A stretch of DNA of 64,000 bases from Marinobacter shengliensis. GTDB lineage: Bacteria > Pseudomonadota > Gammaproteobacteria > Pseudomonadales > Oleiphilaceae. The stretch lies in assembly GCF_003007715.1 (NCBI RefSeq), contig NZ_PXNO01000019.1, positions 186,001-250,000 on the forward strand, read 5' to 3'. The notes beneath the pieces were generated by a model. That model made no database searches, was not told the DNA's origin, and worked only from the letters and a program-made list of their open reading frames with translations. Position numbers and translations under genes: made by a program. This document shows positions 55,662 through 64,000 of this stretch, piece after piece (position 1 is the stretch's first letter; every line of letters starts with the position of its first letter).

Positions 55662-56300
55662 GTGGACCCTGATCTGACTCAAAAAAGCGTTTCGTTCAAC
55701 AGTGCCCGTTTTCTGATCAGCGCGTCCAAACTGGACGAGTGCCCGCCAGACATCGGTGCCGAAGTTGCCTTCGCCGGGCGTTCCAATGCCGGCAAGTCCA
55801 GCGCGCTGAACGCCATTACTGCCAACGGCAAACTGGCCCGGACCAGTAAAACACCCGGCCGCACCCGGCTGATAAACTTTTTTACACTCAATAAAGAAAA
55901 CATGCGCCTGGTCGACCTGCCCGGTTACGGCTACGCCAAGGTCTCCCGGGACATGAAAGACGACTGGCAACAGCATCTGGGGCATTACCTGAATGATCGC
56001 CGCTGCCTGCGAGGCCTGGTGTTGGTGATGGATATCCGGCACCCACTCACCGACTTCGACCAAATGATGGTGGAATGGTGCGAGCATAACAACCTGCCGT
56101 TGATGATTCTTGCCACCAAAGCCGACAAGCTGAAATTCGGGCAAGCGAAAACGGCCATGCTGGGCATTGCCCAGAAACTGAAACCCTTTGCGTGCGTTGC
56201 ACACCTGATTATGTTTTCCGCCACCTCAAAACGAGGCGTGGATGAATGCCGGGAAGCATTGACAGACTGGCTGGAAGCGCCGGAATCGGAAACCCCCTGA
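55662..56300 (+). CDS. engB: Ribosome biogenesis GTPase YihA/YsxC (EngB)
   Basis: A 212-residue GTPase: G1 [10 protein letters not shown]2/G3 [11 protein letters not shown] and DLPGYGYA, G4 TKADK, and SATSKRG as G5. It takes part in large-subunit assembly. The start is GTG, with AAAGGA 12 bases upstream and no ATG in frame nearby. It diverges from cytochrome c4, as in Pseudomonas. Confidence 0.95.
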   Translation: MDPDLTQKSVSFNSARFLISASKLDECPPDIGAEVAFAGRSNAGKSSALNAITANGKLARTSKTPGRTRLINFFTLNKENMRLVDLPGYGYAKVSRDMKDDWQQHLGHYLNDRRCLRGLVLVMDIRHPLTDFDQMMVEWCEHNNLPLMILATKADKLKFGQAKTAMLGIAQKLKPFACVAHLIMFSATSKRGVDECREALTDWLEAPESETP

Positions 56301-56302
56301 TG

Positions 56303-56333
56303 AAAAAACCGGCCTGCCATCAGACAGGCCGGT
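56303..56333 (-). terminator. Terminator for the TetR regulator gene
   Basis: A 9-base stem (56308-56316 with 56325-56333) has six A residues on its left, which become a T-run after the hairpin on the minus strand. It lies about 110 bases past the tetR stop and just after engB. Confidence 0.7.
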
Positions 56334-56442
56334 GAAACGTCAGGGTTTGCGACGTACCTGAGAACTCACTCAGGAGACGCAGGAAATGTCCGGTTTCCCA
56401 CGTCACTACCTTTGAACGCGATCGCGGAAAAAAGTTCAATTT

Positions 56443-57153
56443 TTAACCAATCCCGACAGAAACCCCGGTTTCAGCCCGTGAGGACTCGCCGTTCTGCTCC
56501 GGATTTTCCGGCAGCGTTGGCCGATACTTTTCACGTAACGCCAGCACCTGCTCGCGATAATCCGGAGTCAGATAAGGCAATTCCAGAGTCAGCACCTGAT
56601 AAATACCCTGCTTGAGTTCGGTCAGGGTGAGACTGGCAGGCTCGTCACTGGCGTGGGCTGTCTTCAGAAAAGCCATCCAGTTGGTGATCACCAGCCAGAC
56701 GTTGAGCGACATGGCCGAACGTAGATCTTCCGGCTGCGGCTCGATGATACCCGCCTCCGCCAGCTTGCCGAAGATCCGATTGATGGCAGCAAGGCATCGA
56801 TTGGTGAATTCCCGGTAGTCCTGGCGCAGCCGGGTATCGCTGTCCAGTAGATATTCCAGGTCCCGGTGAAAGAAGCGGTAACTCCACAAACCGTCAAACA
56901 CCGATTCCAGGTAAAAGGTCAGGTCGTCGAGCGTCAGCAGCCGATCCTCCGGAATATCGAGGTAATAATCCACCAGTTTTTCATACTCCTGGAAGATCTC
57001 GTAGATGATGTCGGACTTGTTCCGGAAGTGGTAATACAGGTTGCCCGGAGAAATCGCCAGGTGCGCGGCAATGTGATTGGTGGTGATGTTCCTTTCACCC
57101 CGCTCGTTAAACAACTCCAGACTGGATAGCAGAATCTTGTCTCTGGTTTTCAT
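56443..57153 (-). CDS. TetR family transcriptional regulator
   Basis: A 236-residue regulator: N-terminal helix-turn-helix (RDKILLSSLELFNERGERNI, HLAISPGNLYYHFRNK) and a helical ligand-binding domain. ATG at 57153 is chosen, with GGCGGGA just before it. It is divergent from the aldehyde dehydrogenase gene, and a perfect palindrome lies between them, so it probably represses that gene and itself. The effector may be a fatty aldehyde, alcohol or acyl compound; this is inference. Confidence 0.9.
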   Translation of the reverse strand: MKTRDKILLSSLELFNERGERNITTNHIAAHLAISPGNLYYHFRNKSDIIYEIFQEYEKLVDYYLDIPEDRLLTLDDLTFYLESVFDGLWSYRFFHRDLEYLLDSDTRLRQDYREFTNRCLAAINRIFGKLAEAGIIEPQPEDLRSAMSLNVWLVITNWMAFLKTAHASDEPASLTLTELKQGIYQVLTLELPYLTPDYREQVLALREKYRPTLPENPEQNGESSRAETGVSVGIG

Positions 57154-57215
57154 CGTCCCGCCAGTGATTGTTGTTATCTGCATCACGGATGGCCCGATGA
57201 GCCAACCGTCATTTC

Positions 57216-57245
57216 TTGACTGCCTAGAGTATATACTCTAATAAT
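57216..57245 (+). promoter_or_regulatory. Promoter with embedded 16-base palindromic operator
   Basis: TAGAGTATATACTCTA (57225-57240) is perfectly palindromic. It sits between a -35 like TTGACT (57216-57221) and a -10 like AATAAT (57240-57245, 18-base spacer) directed at the aldehyde dehydrogenase. A repressor bound there would block the polymerase. The divergent TetR protein is the obvious candidate. Confidence 0.75.
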
Positions 57246-57330
57246 AGCCTCAAGTGCAAATCGTCCAGATTTTAGCCAACCAAAAACAACAGGCTCAGGG
57301 TATCGCCCGGCAGCCAATGGGGAGAGAAAC

Positions 57331-58776
57331 ATGGGAGCCACTGTCGTCCAGCTCACCGAGAGCAAAAAGCAGATTCAGCACACCCATCGCGTGTTTGAGG
57401 ACCAGAAGAAGGCGTTCCGGAACAACCCGATGCCGTCTCTGACCGAACGCAAGGAGAATCTGAAACGGCTCAAGCGTGCCTTGCTAAGCCATCAGGACCG
57501 CCTGGTAGAGGCCATTGACAGGGACTTCAGCTGCCGTTCCAAAGATGAAACCCTGATTGCCGAGGTAATGCCATCCATCCAGGGTATCAACTACACGATC
57601 AAACATCTGAACGAGTGGATGAAACCGTCCAAGCGGCACGTTTCGGTGCTGTTCCAGCCCGCCAGCAACAAGGTGCATTACCAGCCCAAGGGTGTGGTAG
57701 GTGTGATCGTGCCCTGGAACTATCCGTTGTATCTGGCTGTCGGCCCACTGGTGGCGTCTCTGGCTGCCGGCAATCGCACCATGATCAAGATGTCGGAATT
57801 CACTCCGCACACCTCCGCACTGTTCAAGGAAATCATTGAATCCATGTTCCCGGAGGACCTGGTGTCGGTGATTACCGGCGAGGCGGACGTGGCCGCTGAC
57901 TTCTCCCAGCGCCCCTTTGATCACCTGCTGTTCACCGGTTCCACCTCGGTAGGCAAACTGGTGATGCGCGCGGCCGCAGAAAACCTGACGCCGGTGACCC
58001 TGGAACTGGGCGGCAAGTCGCCTGCGATTGTGTCTCCGGATGTGCCGATGGAAGACGCGGCCCAGCGGATTGCTTTCGGTAAGGCATTTAATGCGGGCCA
58101 GACCTGTGTGGCGCCGGATTACGTTCTATGCCCGGCGGATCGGGTTCAGGGGTTTGTGGATGAGTTCCGCGCGAAGTTTGCGGAGATGTATCCAAGCCTG
58201 CGGGATAACGATGATTTCACGGCGATCATCAATGAGCGCCAGTACGATCGCCTGCAGAGCTATCTGGAGGACGCCCGGGCCAAGGGTGCCGAGTTGGTGG
58301 AGATCAATCCGGCCAATGAGAACATGAAGGACGGCACCCGGAAGATTCCGCTGACGCTGGTATTGAAAACCACGCCGGATATGAAGGTGATGCAGGATGA
58401 GATTTTCGGTCCGATTCTGCCGGTGGTGAGTTACGGCGGTCTGGAGGAAGCCGTTCATTACATCAATGATCGGCCGCGTCCGCTGGCGCTGTATTTCTTT
58501 GGCTATGACAAGTCGCATCAGCAGTTTGTGGTGGATAACACGCTGTCTGGCGGTATGTGTATCAACGATGCGTTGATGCATGTGGCGCAGGATGATCTGC
58601 CGTTTGGTGGCATCGGTGATTCCGGTATGGGCCATTACCATGGTAAGGAAGGGTTCCTGACCTTCTCCCATCATCGGGCGATCTTTACCAAGCAGAAGTT
58701 CAACAGCGGTAAGTTTGTCTATGCGCCGCACGGAACGGCTGCCCATCGGATGGTTTATAAGCTGTTTATTCGCTGA
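57331..58776 (+). CDS. Coniferyl-aldehyde-dehydrogenase-like aldehyde dehydrogenase
   Basis: NAD(P)-dependent aldehyde dehydrogenase, 481 residues. GVVGVIVPWNYPLYLAVGPL and LFTGSTSVGKLVM make the cofactor site, VTLELGGKSPAIV carries the general base and FNAGQTCVAPDYV the catalytic Cys. The N-terminus and overall pattern match coniferyl aldehyde dehydrogenases, but in oil-degrading bacteria such enzymes handle fatty aldehydes. A palindromic operator precedes it. The GMC oxidase genes follow 278 bases later, past a hairpin repeat. Confidence 0.9.
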   Translation: MGATVVQLTESKKQIQHTHRVFEDQKKAFRNNPMPSLTERKENLKRLKRALLSHQDRLVEAIDRDFSCRSKDETLIAEVMPSIQGINYTIKHLNEWMKPSKRHVSVLFQPASNKVHYQPKGVVGVIVPWNYPLYLAVGPLVASLAAGNRTMIKMSEFTPHTSALFKEIIESMFPEDLVSVITGEADVAADFSQRPFDHLLFTGSTSVGKLVMRAAAENLTPVTLELGGKSPAIVSPDVPMEDAAQRIAFGKAFNAGQTCVAPDYVLCPADRVQGFVDEFRAKFAEMYPSLRDNDDFTAIINERQYDRLQSYLEDARAKGAELVEINPANENMKDGTRKIPLTLVLKTTPDMKVMQDEIFGPILPVVSYGGLEEAVHYINDRPRPLALYFFGYDKSHQQFVVDNTLSGGMCINDALMHVAQDDLPFGGIGDSGMGHYHGKEGFLTFSHHRAIFTKQKFNSGKFVYAPHGTAAHRMVYKLFIR

Positions 58777-58819
58777 AGCCCCGCTCGCCCCAGCCTTCGG
58801 GTTGGGTGCGGGCCGGGAG

Positions 58820-58999
58820 GTGAGATGCCTTTCCGGGACACGCCGTAAATACCCCTGCGGGGTCCGGCCGGCAATCATAGATTGCCGTCGTCAGTTTGTC
58901 GCATGAAGCTTCGCTTCATAATCGCTCGAACTGACCCATGTAGGCTTGAGCAAAACATCCCTGTTTTGCACAGTCTTGGAAAGACGCACCACACCCCAG
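58820..58999. repeat. Composite hairpin repeat after the aldehyde dehydrogenase (element 2)
   Basis: The segment starting TTCCGGGACACGCCGT corresponds to the left part of element 1 (near 2714). It contains three short hairpins: 58869-58887 (CGGCAATC, 3-base loop), 58903-58919 (ATGAAGC) and 58950-58969 (GCAAAACA with loop TCCC). The outer arms (near 58805-58830 and 58976-59000) are only imperfectly complementary. It occupies most of the gap between the aldehyde dehydrogenase and the Tat-exported protein and codes for nothing. Confidence 0.7.
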
Positions 59000-59054
59000 C
59001 CACCGGCACAGTGCCTGCCGCCCTATAACAATAACGTTAAAAGAAGCCTCAACA

Positions 59055-59690
59055 ATGACCACGCCTTCCCCGAAATACTGCCCTGAAGATCGACCGGAGC
59101 TTAGCCGACGCAGTTTCCTGAAAACCGGCCTCGGCGGCGCCATGTTCCTGAGCACCGTCAGTATGACCGCCGGCCTCACAGGCTGTGCTACGGCCCCCGC
59201 CGGGCGGGTAAGTGCCGTTGATTCCCGTATGGACGCCAGTTACCAGTTCGAGTTTTTGAGCCGGGATGATATTGCCCTGTTCGAGGCGCTGTTGCCGGCG
59301 ATGTTTGCCGGTGCGCTGCCGGAGGAGCCGAATCAGCGGCAACATGCGATTGCCGGGACCATTGAGCGGATTGATCAGGGCATTGTGATGTTCGGGCCGG
59401 CGAATCAGAAGGAGCTGCGCAAGCTGTTTGATCTGCTGAATTTCGCGCCCACCCGGATAACCCTGGCGCGGGTGTGGTCGGACTGGCCGTCAGTCAGTAC
59501 CGAGAGTGCCGAGGCGTTTCTCAACCGGTGGCGGGATAGCCGGATTGGTCTGCTGAACAACGGCTACATCGCGCTGACCAAGATCAGTAACGTGGCGTTT
59601 TATGGCCACGACGCGCACTGGCACTTGTCTGGCTACCCCGGGCCACCCGCCTGGGCGGTTGATGCCCTGCCCCAGTTCCACAACGCCTGA
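59055..59690 (+). CDS. Tat-exported small subunit-like protein paired with GMC oxidoreductase
   Basis: A 211-residue protein with a twin-arginine signal (LSRRSFLKTGLGGAMFLSTV) and a lipobox-like TGCA after it. The rest resembles the gamma subunit (subunit 3) of gluconate-2-dehydrogenase-type membrane complexes, which associate with a flavoprotein: LSRDDIALFEALLPAMF, LLNFAPTRITLARVW. It lies 26 bases before the GMC gene. It may carry the oxidoreductase, which has no signal of its own, to the periplasm by hitch-hiking. Confidence 0.82.
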   Translation: MTTPSPKYCPEDRPELSRRSFLKTGLGGAMFLSTVSMTAGLTGCATAPAGRVSAVDSRMDASYQFEFLSRDDIALFEALLPAMFAGALPEEPNQRQHAIAGTIERIDQGIVMFGPANQKELRKLFDLLNFAPTRITLARVWSDWPSVSTESAEAFLNRWRDSRIGLLNNGYIALTKISNVAFYGHDAHWHLSGYPGPPAWAVDALPQFHNA

Positions 59691-59716
59691 CCCCATCGCA
59701 GATTACGGAGAGCAGT

Positions 59717-61312
59717 ATGTCCATGAACGATCCTATCGCCCGGGGCCTGGCTTCTGGCTGGAATGTTACTGATGCCAGCAAACTGACCACCGATCAAACC
59801 GTGGAAGCGGATGTGGTGGTCATCGGCACCGGTGCCGGTGGCGGCACCACAGCGGAGATTCTGGCCCGGCAGGGATTGTCGGTGATTCTGGTGGAAGAAG
59901 GCCGGCTGTATTACCAGAAAGACTTCAAGATGGATGAGCTGACGTCCTATGCCAGCCTGTATCAGGAAGGCATGAGCCGGGTCACCGCCGACGGCGCTAT
60001 CGCCATTCTGCAGGGCCGCTGCGTGGGCGGTTCGACGACCGTGAACTGGACCAGCAGCTTCCGCACGCCGGATGAAACCCTCAATTACTGGAGCCAGAAC
60101 CTGGGCCTGAGCGACCTGGCCCCGGACACCATGGCCCCGTGGTTCCAGGGCCGGGAAGAACGCCACACCATGGCGCCATGGGTAACACCACCAAACCTGA
60201 ACAACGACATCCTCAAGCAAGGCTGTGAAAAGCTCGGCTACTCCTGGCAGGTGATCCCCCGGAACGTCAAAGGCTGCTGGAACCTGGGCTACTGCGGCGT
60301 CGGTTGCCCCACCAACGCCAAACAGGGCGCGCTGATGACTACCATCCCTGGCGCCCTGGACAACAACGCCCAACTGTTCCACGGCCTGCGCGCCGACCGG
60401 CTGGTGATGAACCAGGACCGCATCGACCACCTGCAGGCCAGCGCCATGGGCCCGAACGGTGTCACGCCCTCCGGCGTCACCGTCACCCTCAAAGCCCGCC
60501 ACTTCGTAGTCGCCGCCAGCGCCATCGGCTCCCCCGGGTTGCTGCTGCGCTCAGAACTGCCGGACCCCTACAAGCGCGTCGGCAAACGCTCATTCATTCA
60601 CCCGGTCAACGCCACCGTCGCCCGTATGCCCGCCAAGGTTGATCCCTTCTACGGTGCGCCGCAGTCGATCTACTCCGACGAATTCAACTTCAAACACGGC
60701 GTCGACGGCCCGGTAGGCTACAAACTGGAAGTGCCGCCGCTACACCCGGCCATGGCCGCCGGCGTCGTCCCCGGCCACGGCCAGGAACAGAGAGACAACC
60801 TCGGCCAACTGCCCTGGATGCAATCCGTCATCGCCCTGCTGCGCGACGGCTTCCACGAAGACAGCCCCGGCGGCACCGTCAGCCTGCGGGACGACGGCAG
60901 CCCGGTACTGGACTACCCCATCACAGACTACCTCTGGCAAGGCATTCGCCAGGCCTACCTGGACATGGCCGAAATCCAGTTCGCCGCCGGCGCCGAAGCC
61001 GTCCAGGCCGTGCACCTGGACTCCGGCTGGTACACCAGCTGGACCCAAGCCAAAGACGCCATCAACCAACTCCCCATGAAACCCCACCGCGCCCGCCTGT
61101 TCACCGCACACCAGATGGGCGGCTGCGGCATGGGCGCCGACCCGAAAAACTCCGTGGTCAACGGCTTCGGCGAACACCACCAGGTAGCCAACCTGAGCAT
61201 CCACGACGCGTCCATCTTCCCCACCAGCATCGGTGCGAATCCGCAGTTGTCGGTGTATGCATTGGCGGCAAGGAACAGTAACCGGTTGGCGCAGAAGTTG
61301 AGCGGGGCATAA
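59717..61312 (+). CDS. GMC family FAD-dependent alcohol oxidoreductase
   Basis: A 531-residue flavoprotein: ADVVVIGTGAGGGTTAEILA binds the FAD ADP part, VEEGRLYYQKDF and GRCVGGSTTVNWT follow, and HQMGGCGMGADPKN with SIHDASIFPTSIGANPQLSV gives the C-terminal active site. It is probably a quinone- or cytochrome-linked dehydrogenase of long-chain alcohols, AlkJ/cholesterol-oxidase-like, with the Tat-exported partner upstream and the aldehyde dehydrogenase next in the pathway. GGAGAG precedes the ATG. Confidence 0.88.
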   Translation: MSMNDPIARGLASGWNVTDASKLTTDQTVEADVVVIGTGAGGGTTAEILARQGLSVILVEEGRLYYQKDFKMDELTSYASLYQEGMSRVTADGAIAILQGRCVGGSTTVNWTSSFRTPDETLNYWSQNLGLSDLAPDTMAPWFQGREERHTMAPWVTPPNLNNDILKQGCEKLGYSWQVIPRNVKGCWNLGYCGVGCPTNAKQGALMTTIPGALDNNAQLFHGLRADRLVMNQDRIDHLQASAMGPNGVTPSGVTVTLKARHFVVAASAIGSPGLLLRSELPDPYKRVGKRSFIHPVNATVARMPAKVDPFYGAPQSIYSDEFNFKHGVDGPVGYKLEVPPLHPAMAAGVVPGHGQEQRDNLGQLPWMQSVIALLRDGFHEDSPGGTVSLRDDGSPVLDYPITDYLWQGIRQAYLDMAEIQFAAGAEAVQAVHLDSGWYTSWTQAKDAINQLPMKPHRARLFTAHQMGGCGMGADPKNSVVNGFGEHHQVANLSIHDASIFPTSIGANPQLSVYALAARNSNRLAQKLSGA

Positions 61313-61347
61313 TTGGATTGCCGGAGCGGCATGCGGATTGTCAGCTC

Positions 61348-61457
61348 GCATATGCAGTGCCTCCCCTCCCGGGAATGTCGAAGGCCAGGGATGGCCTGAG
61401 TCAAGCGCACATGGATGTGCTTGTAGCGTTTCCCGGGAGGGGAGGCGCTGCATATGC
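61348..61457. repeat. Composite hairpin repeat between GMC gene and coaD (element 3)
   Basis: Arms of 28 bases, 61348-61375 and 61430-61457, are complementary except at one position. They enclose two small hairpins, AGGCCA-GGGA-TGGCCT (61382-61397) and GCACAT-GG-ATGTGC (61407-61420). On the minus strand the loops read ATCC or ATCCC, as in elements 1 and 2. The whole would fold into a long stem topped by two stem-loops. Confidence 0.8.
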
Positions 61458-61472
61458 ATGGCACACAACTAA

Positions 61473-62036
<564 letters not shown>

Positions 62037-62048
62037 GCGGAAACCGAT

Positions 62049-62088
62049 AAAAAAGCCCAGCCGGCGGCAACCATCGGCTGGGCTTTTT
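62049..62088. terminator. Bidirectional terminator between coaD and the YdgA-like gene
   Basis: AAAAAAGCCCAGCCG and CGGCTGGGCTTTTT form a strong stem with an 11-base loop. It serves coaD on the plus strand and the convergent gene on the minus strand. Confidence 0.92.
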
Positions 62089-62098
62089 CAAGAAGGGA

Positions 62099-63391
62099 TT
62101 AAAGCAGTGGCGGCATCGGAATCTCGATGCCATTGATATCCAGAACCAGATCCCGCAGACGGCCAGTCATGACCAATTGGTCGCCGGCATCCACCAGTAA
62201 CCCCTGTTTGATCAAGGGTGCCACCTGCATGCGCACGGCCGGATAGTTCTCAGCCAGGGCCAACGGCATACGGAAGTCCAGCGCCCCGGTTAACCCCTGC
62301 ATCACCATCAGCATGTTGGCCCGCTCACTCTCAGACAACTCCGGGTGGGACAGGTCCAGGCTTCCCTGTACGGCTCCCTCTGGCGTATCCAGGCTCAACT
62401 CCCGGATGCCTGCGGAAAATCCGGCGGCCGCTAGCCCGCGAACCGAGTCGTTAAACCGCTGCATCAGGGCCATCTGCTGCTCGAACGCCGCCTGCGGGGA
62501 TTGACTGGCCTGCGCCGCCATCAGCTGCATGTCGGTCATCACCGAACTGAACTCATTCCAGCTGGCAACATCAAGACCATCTACAGCGAACTCTATCCGG
62601 TGCGGGCCGAAGGTACCGTCATCAAAGACAACGGAGTCCAGCTCCAGGGCAATCGAGGAATCCAGTCGCTCGCCTTTTCGGTCTGCCTCGCTATGACTGC
62701 TCAGGGCGATACCGTTAAACGCCACGGGTGGCACCTGAGGACCCTGCATGGTCAAGGCATCAATCGTGACCGCACCGGCGCCGATCCAGATATCACCGGA
62801 TAACCAGGCAAGGCTCTGCTCCATGTGCACGTTTTCAATGGTGACATTCATCTCCGGCCCGGACAGCACCACCGCCGGCCAGACAACCAGCATGTCGGCT
62901 TTTTCACCCAAACGGCCAATATCAATCCGTGCCAGACCACCGCTGCTGCGCAAAACACCACCACCGTGTGGCTCGCTGATCTCGATAGCAGGGGCCTGCA
63001 ATTCCAGCGTGGCGGAACCCCAAAGCCGGGTTTCCAGTGTCAGTTTTGGTTCGTCGTTGGGGAACCAGCCTGCCCCCTCCGGCTGCCAGCCTTCCGTAGG
63101 TCTGAAATTCAAGTGGCTGCCAGTAATGCCGTGAGAAACCTGAACCTCAAAATCTATGCGGTTACTCTCGCCCGTGGCCGGGTCCAGAAAGGTGGCTGTG
63201 CCAGACACTTCGGAGCTCATCACACCGCGCCGGTACCGATCGGTTTCCATGCGCAGGAATGGCTGGGCATTGTTGACTTCCTCGGTCGCATTCAGCCAAT
63301 GTTGCTCAGTCAGATAGCCCACGCCCCAGGGGGCTACGCCAGCCACTACCAGTATCGCCGTGCCGGCGATGGTCCAACGTTTAAGATTCAA
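62099..63391 (-). CDS. YdgA family protein (DUF945)
   Basis: A 430-residue protein anchored by one N-terminal helix (KRWTIAGTAILVVAGVAPWG) with a large periplasmic part. DRYRRGVMSSEVSGTATF near residue 52 and VSHGITGSHLNFRP match DUF945. Its C-terminal half has a helical stretch (residues about 280-320). Function in E. coli is not firmly established. GGAAC precedes the start. It converges with coaD. Confidence 0.82.
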   Translation of the reverse strand: MNLKRWTIAGTAILVVAGVAPWGVGYLTEQHWLNATEEVNNAQPFLRMETDRYRRGVMSSEVSGTATFLDPATGESNRIDFEVQVSHGITGSHLNFRPTEGWQPEGAGWFPNDEPKLTLETRLWGSATLELQAPAIEISEPHGGGVLRSSGGLARIDIGRLGEKADMLVVWPAVVLSGPEMNVTIENVHMEQSLAWLSGDIWIGAGAVTIDALTMQGPQVPPVAFNGIALSSHSEADRKGERLDSSIALELDSVVFDDGTFGPHRIEFAVDGLDVASWNEFSSVMTDMQLMAAQASQSPQAAFEQQMALMQRFNDSVRGLAAAGFSAGIRELSLDTPEGAVQGSLDLSHPELSESERANMLMVMQGLTGALDFRMPLALAENYPAVRMQVAPLIKQGLLVDAGDQLVMTGRLRDLVLDINGIEIPMPPLL

Positions 63392-63440
63392 GGTTCCAAT
63401 CCTGTTGTGTTTTTATTTCCTGCTGGCCGGGGCCAGCGTA

Positions 63441-64000
63441 TTAATTCGGTTTAGAGGTTAACCGGTCCAGCAACACCAGCTGCGAAGCCAGGCGCTCCTC
63501 ACCTTCTTCTGGCTGATTCTGTAGATAACTGCCATCAGACTGCAATACCCAGGACTGGCAGTTATCTGAAAGATAGGTATCCAGATCCTCGGTCACCCGC
63601 TCAATCAGCGCCGGCTCTTCGATCGGGAAGGCGGTCTCAACCCGGCTCAGCAGGTTCCGCTCCATACCATCGGCGCTGGAACAGTAAACGTCGGGTTTGC
63701 CGTTGTTGCCGAAATAATATACCCGGGTATGCTCAAGAAAGCGCCCGATGATGGACCGCACCCGGATATTTTCTGACAGGCCCGGCACCTGGGGACGCAA
63801 GCAGCAGATACCACGAATGATCAGATCAATACTGGCACCGGCCTGGGACGCCCGGTACAGGGCTTTGATCACCTGCGGCTCGGTCAGGGCGTTGAACTTG
63901 AAGATAATCCGCCCGTTCTCCCCAAGCCCGGCTTCCCGCTCTATCAGACTGATCAGGCGATTGTGCAGGGTGAAGGGGGCGTGAAACAACTTCTTGATCT
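63441..64000 (-). CDS. ppk: Polyphosphate kinase 1, C-terminal part (5' end outside window)
   Basis: PPK1 makes inorganic polyphosphate from ATP. The visible 183 or more residues are the C-terminal domain: [36 protein letters not shown] (with the GICCLRP motif), [13 protein letters not shown] (with the catalytic-region His) and [11 protein letters not shown]. The frame continues across the window edge, with no Met start inside. It lies 49 bases upstream of the YdgA-like gene on the same strand. Confidence 0.95.
   Translation of the reverse strand, partial: IKKLFHAPFTLHNRLISLIEREAGLGENGRIIFKFNALTEPQVIKALYRASQAGASIDLIIRGICCLRPQVPGLSENIRVRSIIGRFLEHTRVYYFGNNGKPDVYCSSADGMERNLLSRVETAFPIEEPALIERVTEDLDTYLSDNCQSWVLQSDGSYLQNQPEEGEERLASQLVLLDRLTSKPN

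Noticed and set aside
58900..58975. tRNA-like fold
   Set aside because: The small hairpins resemble a cloverleaf but there is no T-loop GTTC, CCA end or seven-base acceptor stem.

Overview
The window reads as chromosomal DNA of a marine gammaproteobacterium, most probably Marinobacter. Evidence: a complete petrobactin-type siderophore locus (petrobactin is a known Marinobacter product), a coniferyl aldehyde dehydrogenase/GMC alcohol oxidase block typical of oil-associated bacteria, and a gene backbone laid out much as in Pseudomonas (trpEGDC, crp/vfr-osmC-speD, argB-algC-dut-coaBC-radC-rpmBG, dsbA-cytochrome c4-engB, coaD, ppk). The genus is inferred from gene content only. No tRNA, rRNA, CRISPR array or complete insertion sequence was found.

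Layout. 1-3644: trpE (5' end cut off by the window), trpG, trpD, trpC, with a long hairpin repeat between trpD and trpC. 3672-33246: about 29.6 kb that looks like accessory content between trpC and crp, which are neighbours in Pseudomonas as I recall. It holds a MATE transporter; six overlapping petrobactin genes (asbA-F) behind a Fur-like site; on the other strand a TonB receptor, binding protein, permease, ATPase and DUF2218 protein, preceded by a two-component system; a flavocytochrome c sulfide dehydrogenase, YeeE transporter and SoxYZ-like fusion; then glutathione transferases, alpha/beta hydrolases, an M14 peptidase, META-domain lipoproteins flanking a non-coding mobile element, and a sterol-desaturase-like enzyme. 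33321-37465: crp, OsmC, speD, pirin, and a phosphoribulokinase without RuBisCO nearby. 37484-41236: a 1250-residue PilZ/DUF1631/GGDEF/EAL protein whose catalytic motifs are degenerate. 41430-56300: aminopeptidase, argA-argE-(membrane protein)-argB, algC, dut, coaBC, radC, rpmB-rpmG, an endonuclease-like protein, dsbA, cytochrome c4 and engB. 56443-61312: a TetR regulator diverging from an aldehyde dehydrogenase, a Tat-exported small subunit and a GMC oxidoreductase, with two hairpin repeats. 61554-64000: coaD, a YdgA-like protein and the C-terminal part of ppk.

How it works together. AsbF would make 3,4-dihydroxybenzoate from 3-dehydroshikimate, AsbC and AsbD activate and carry it, AsbE transfers it to spermidine, and AsbA/AsbB join the arms to citrate; the facing operon would bring the ferric siderophore back in. 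Fur-like sites precede asbA, the receptor and the two-component operon. SpeD in the same window helps supply spermidine. The TetR-ALDH-GMC block probably oxidises hydrophobic alcohols and aldehydes.

The observations I rate highest are the cloverleaf-like 262-270 bp mobile element at 28607-28876, the family of composite hairpin repeats (one inside the trp operon), and the SoxYZ-like fusion with an atypical carrier cysteine beside a sulfide dehydrogenase.
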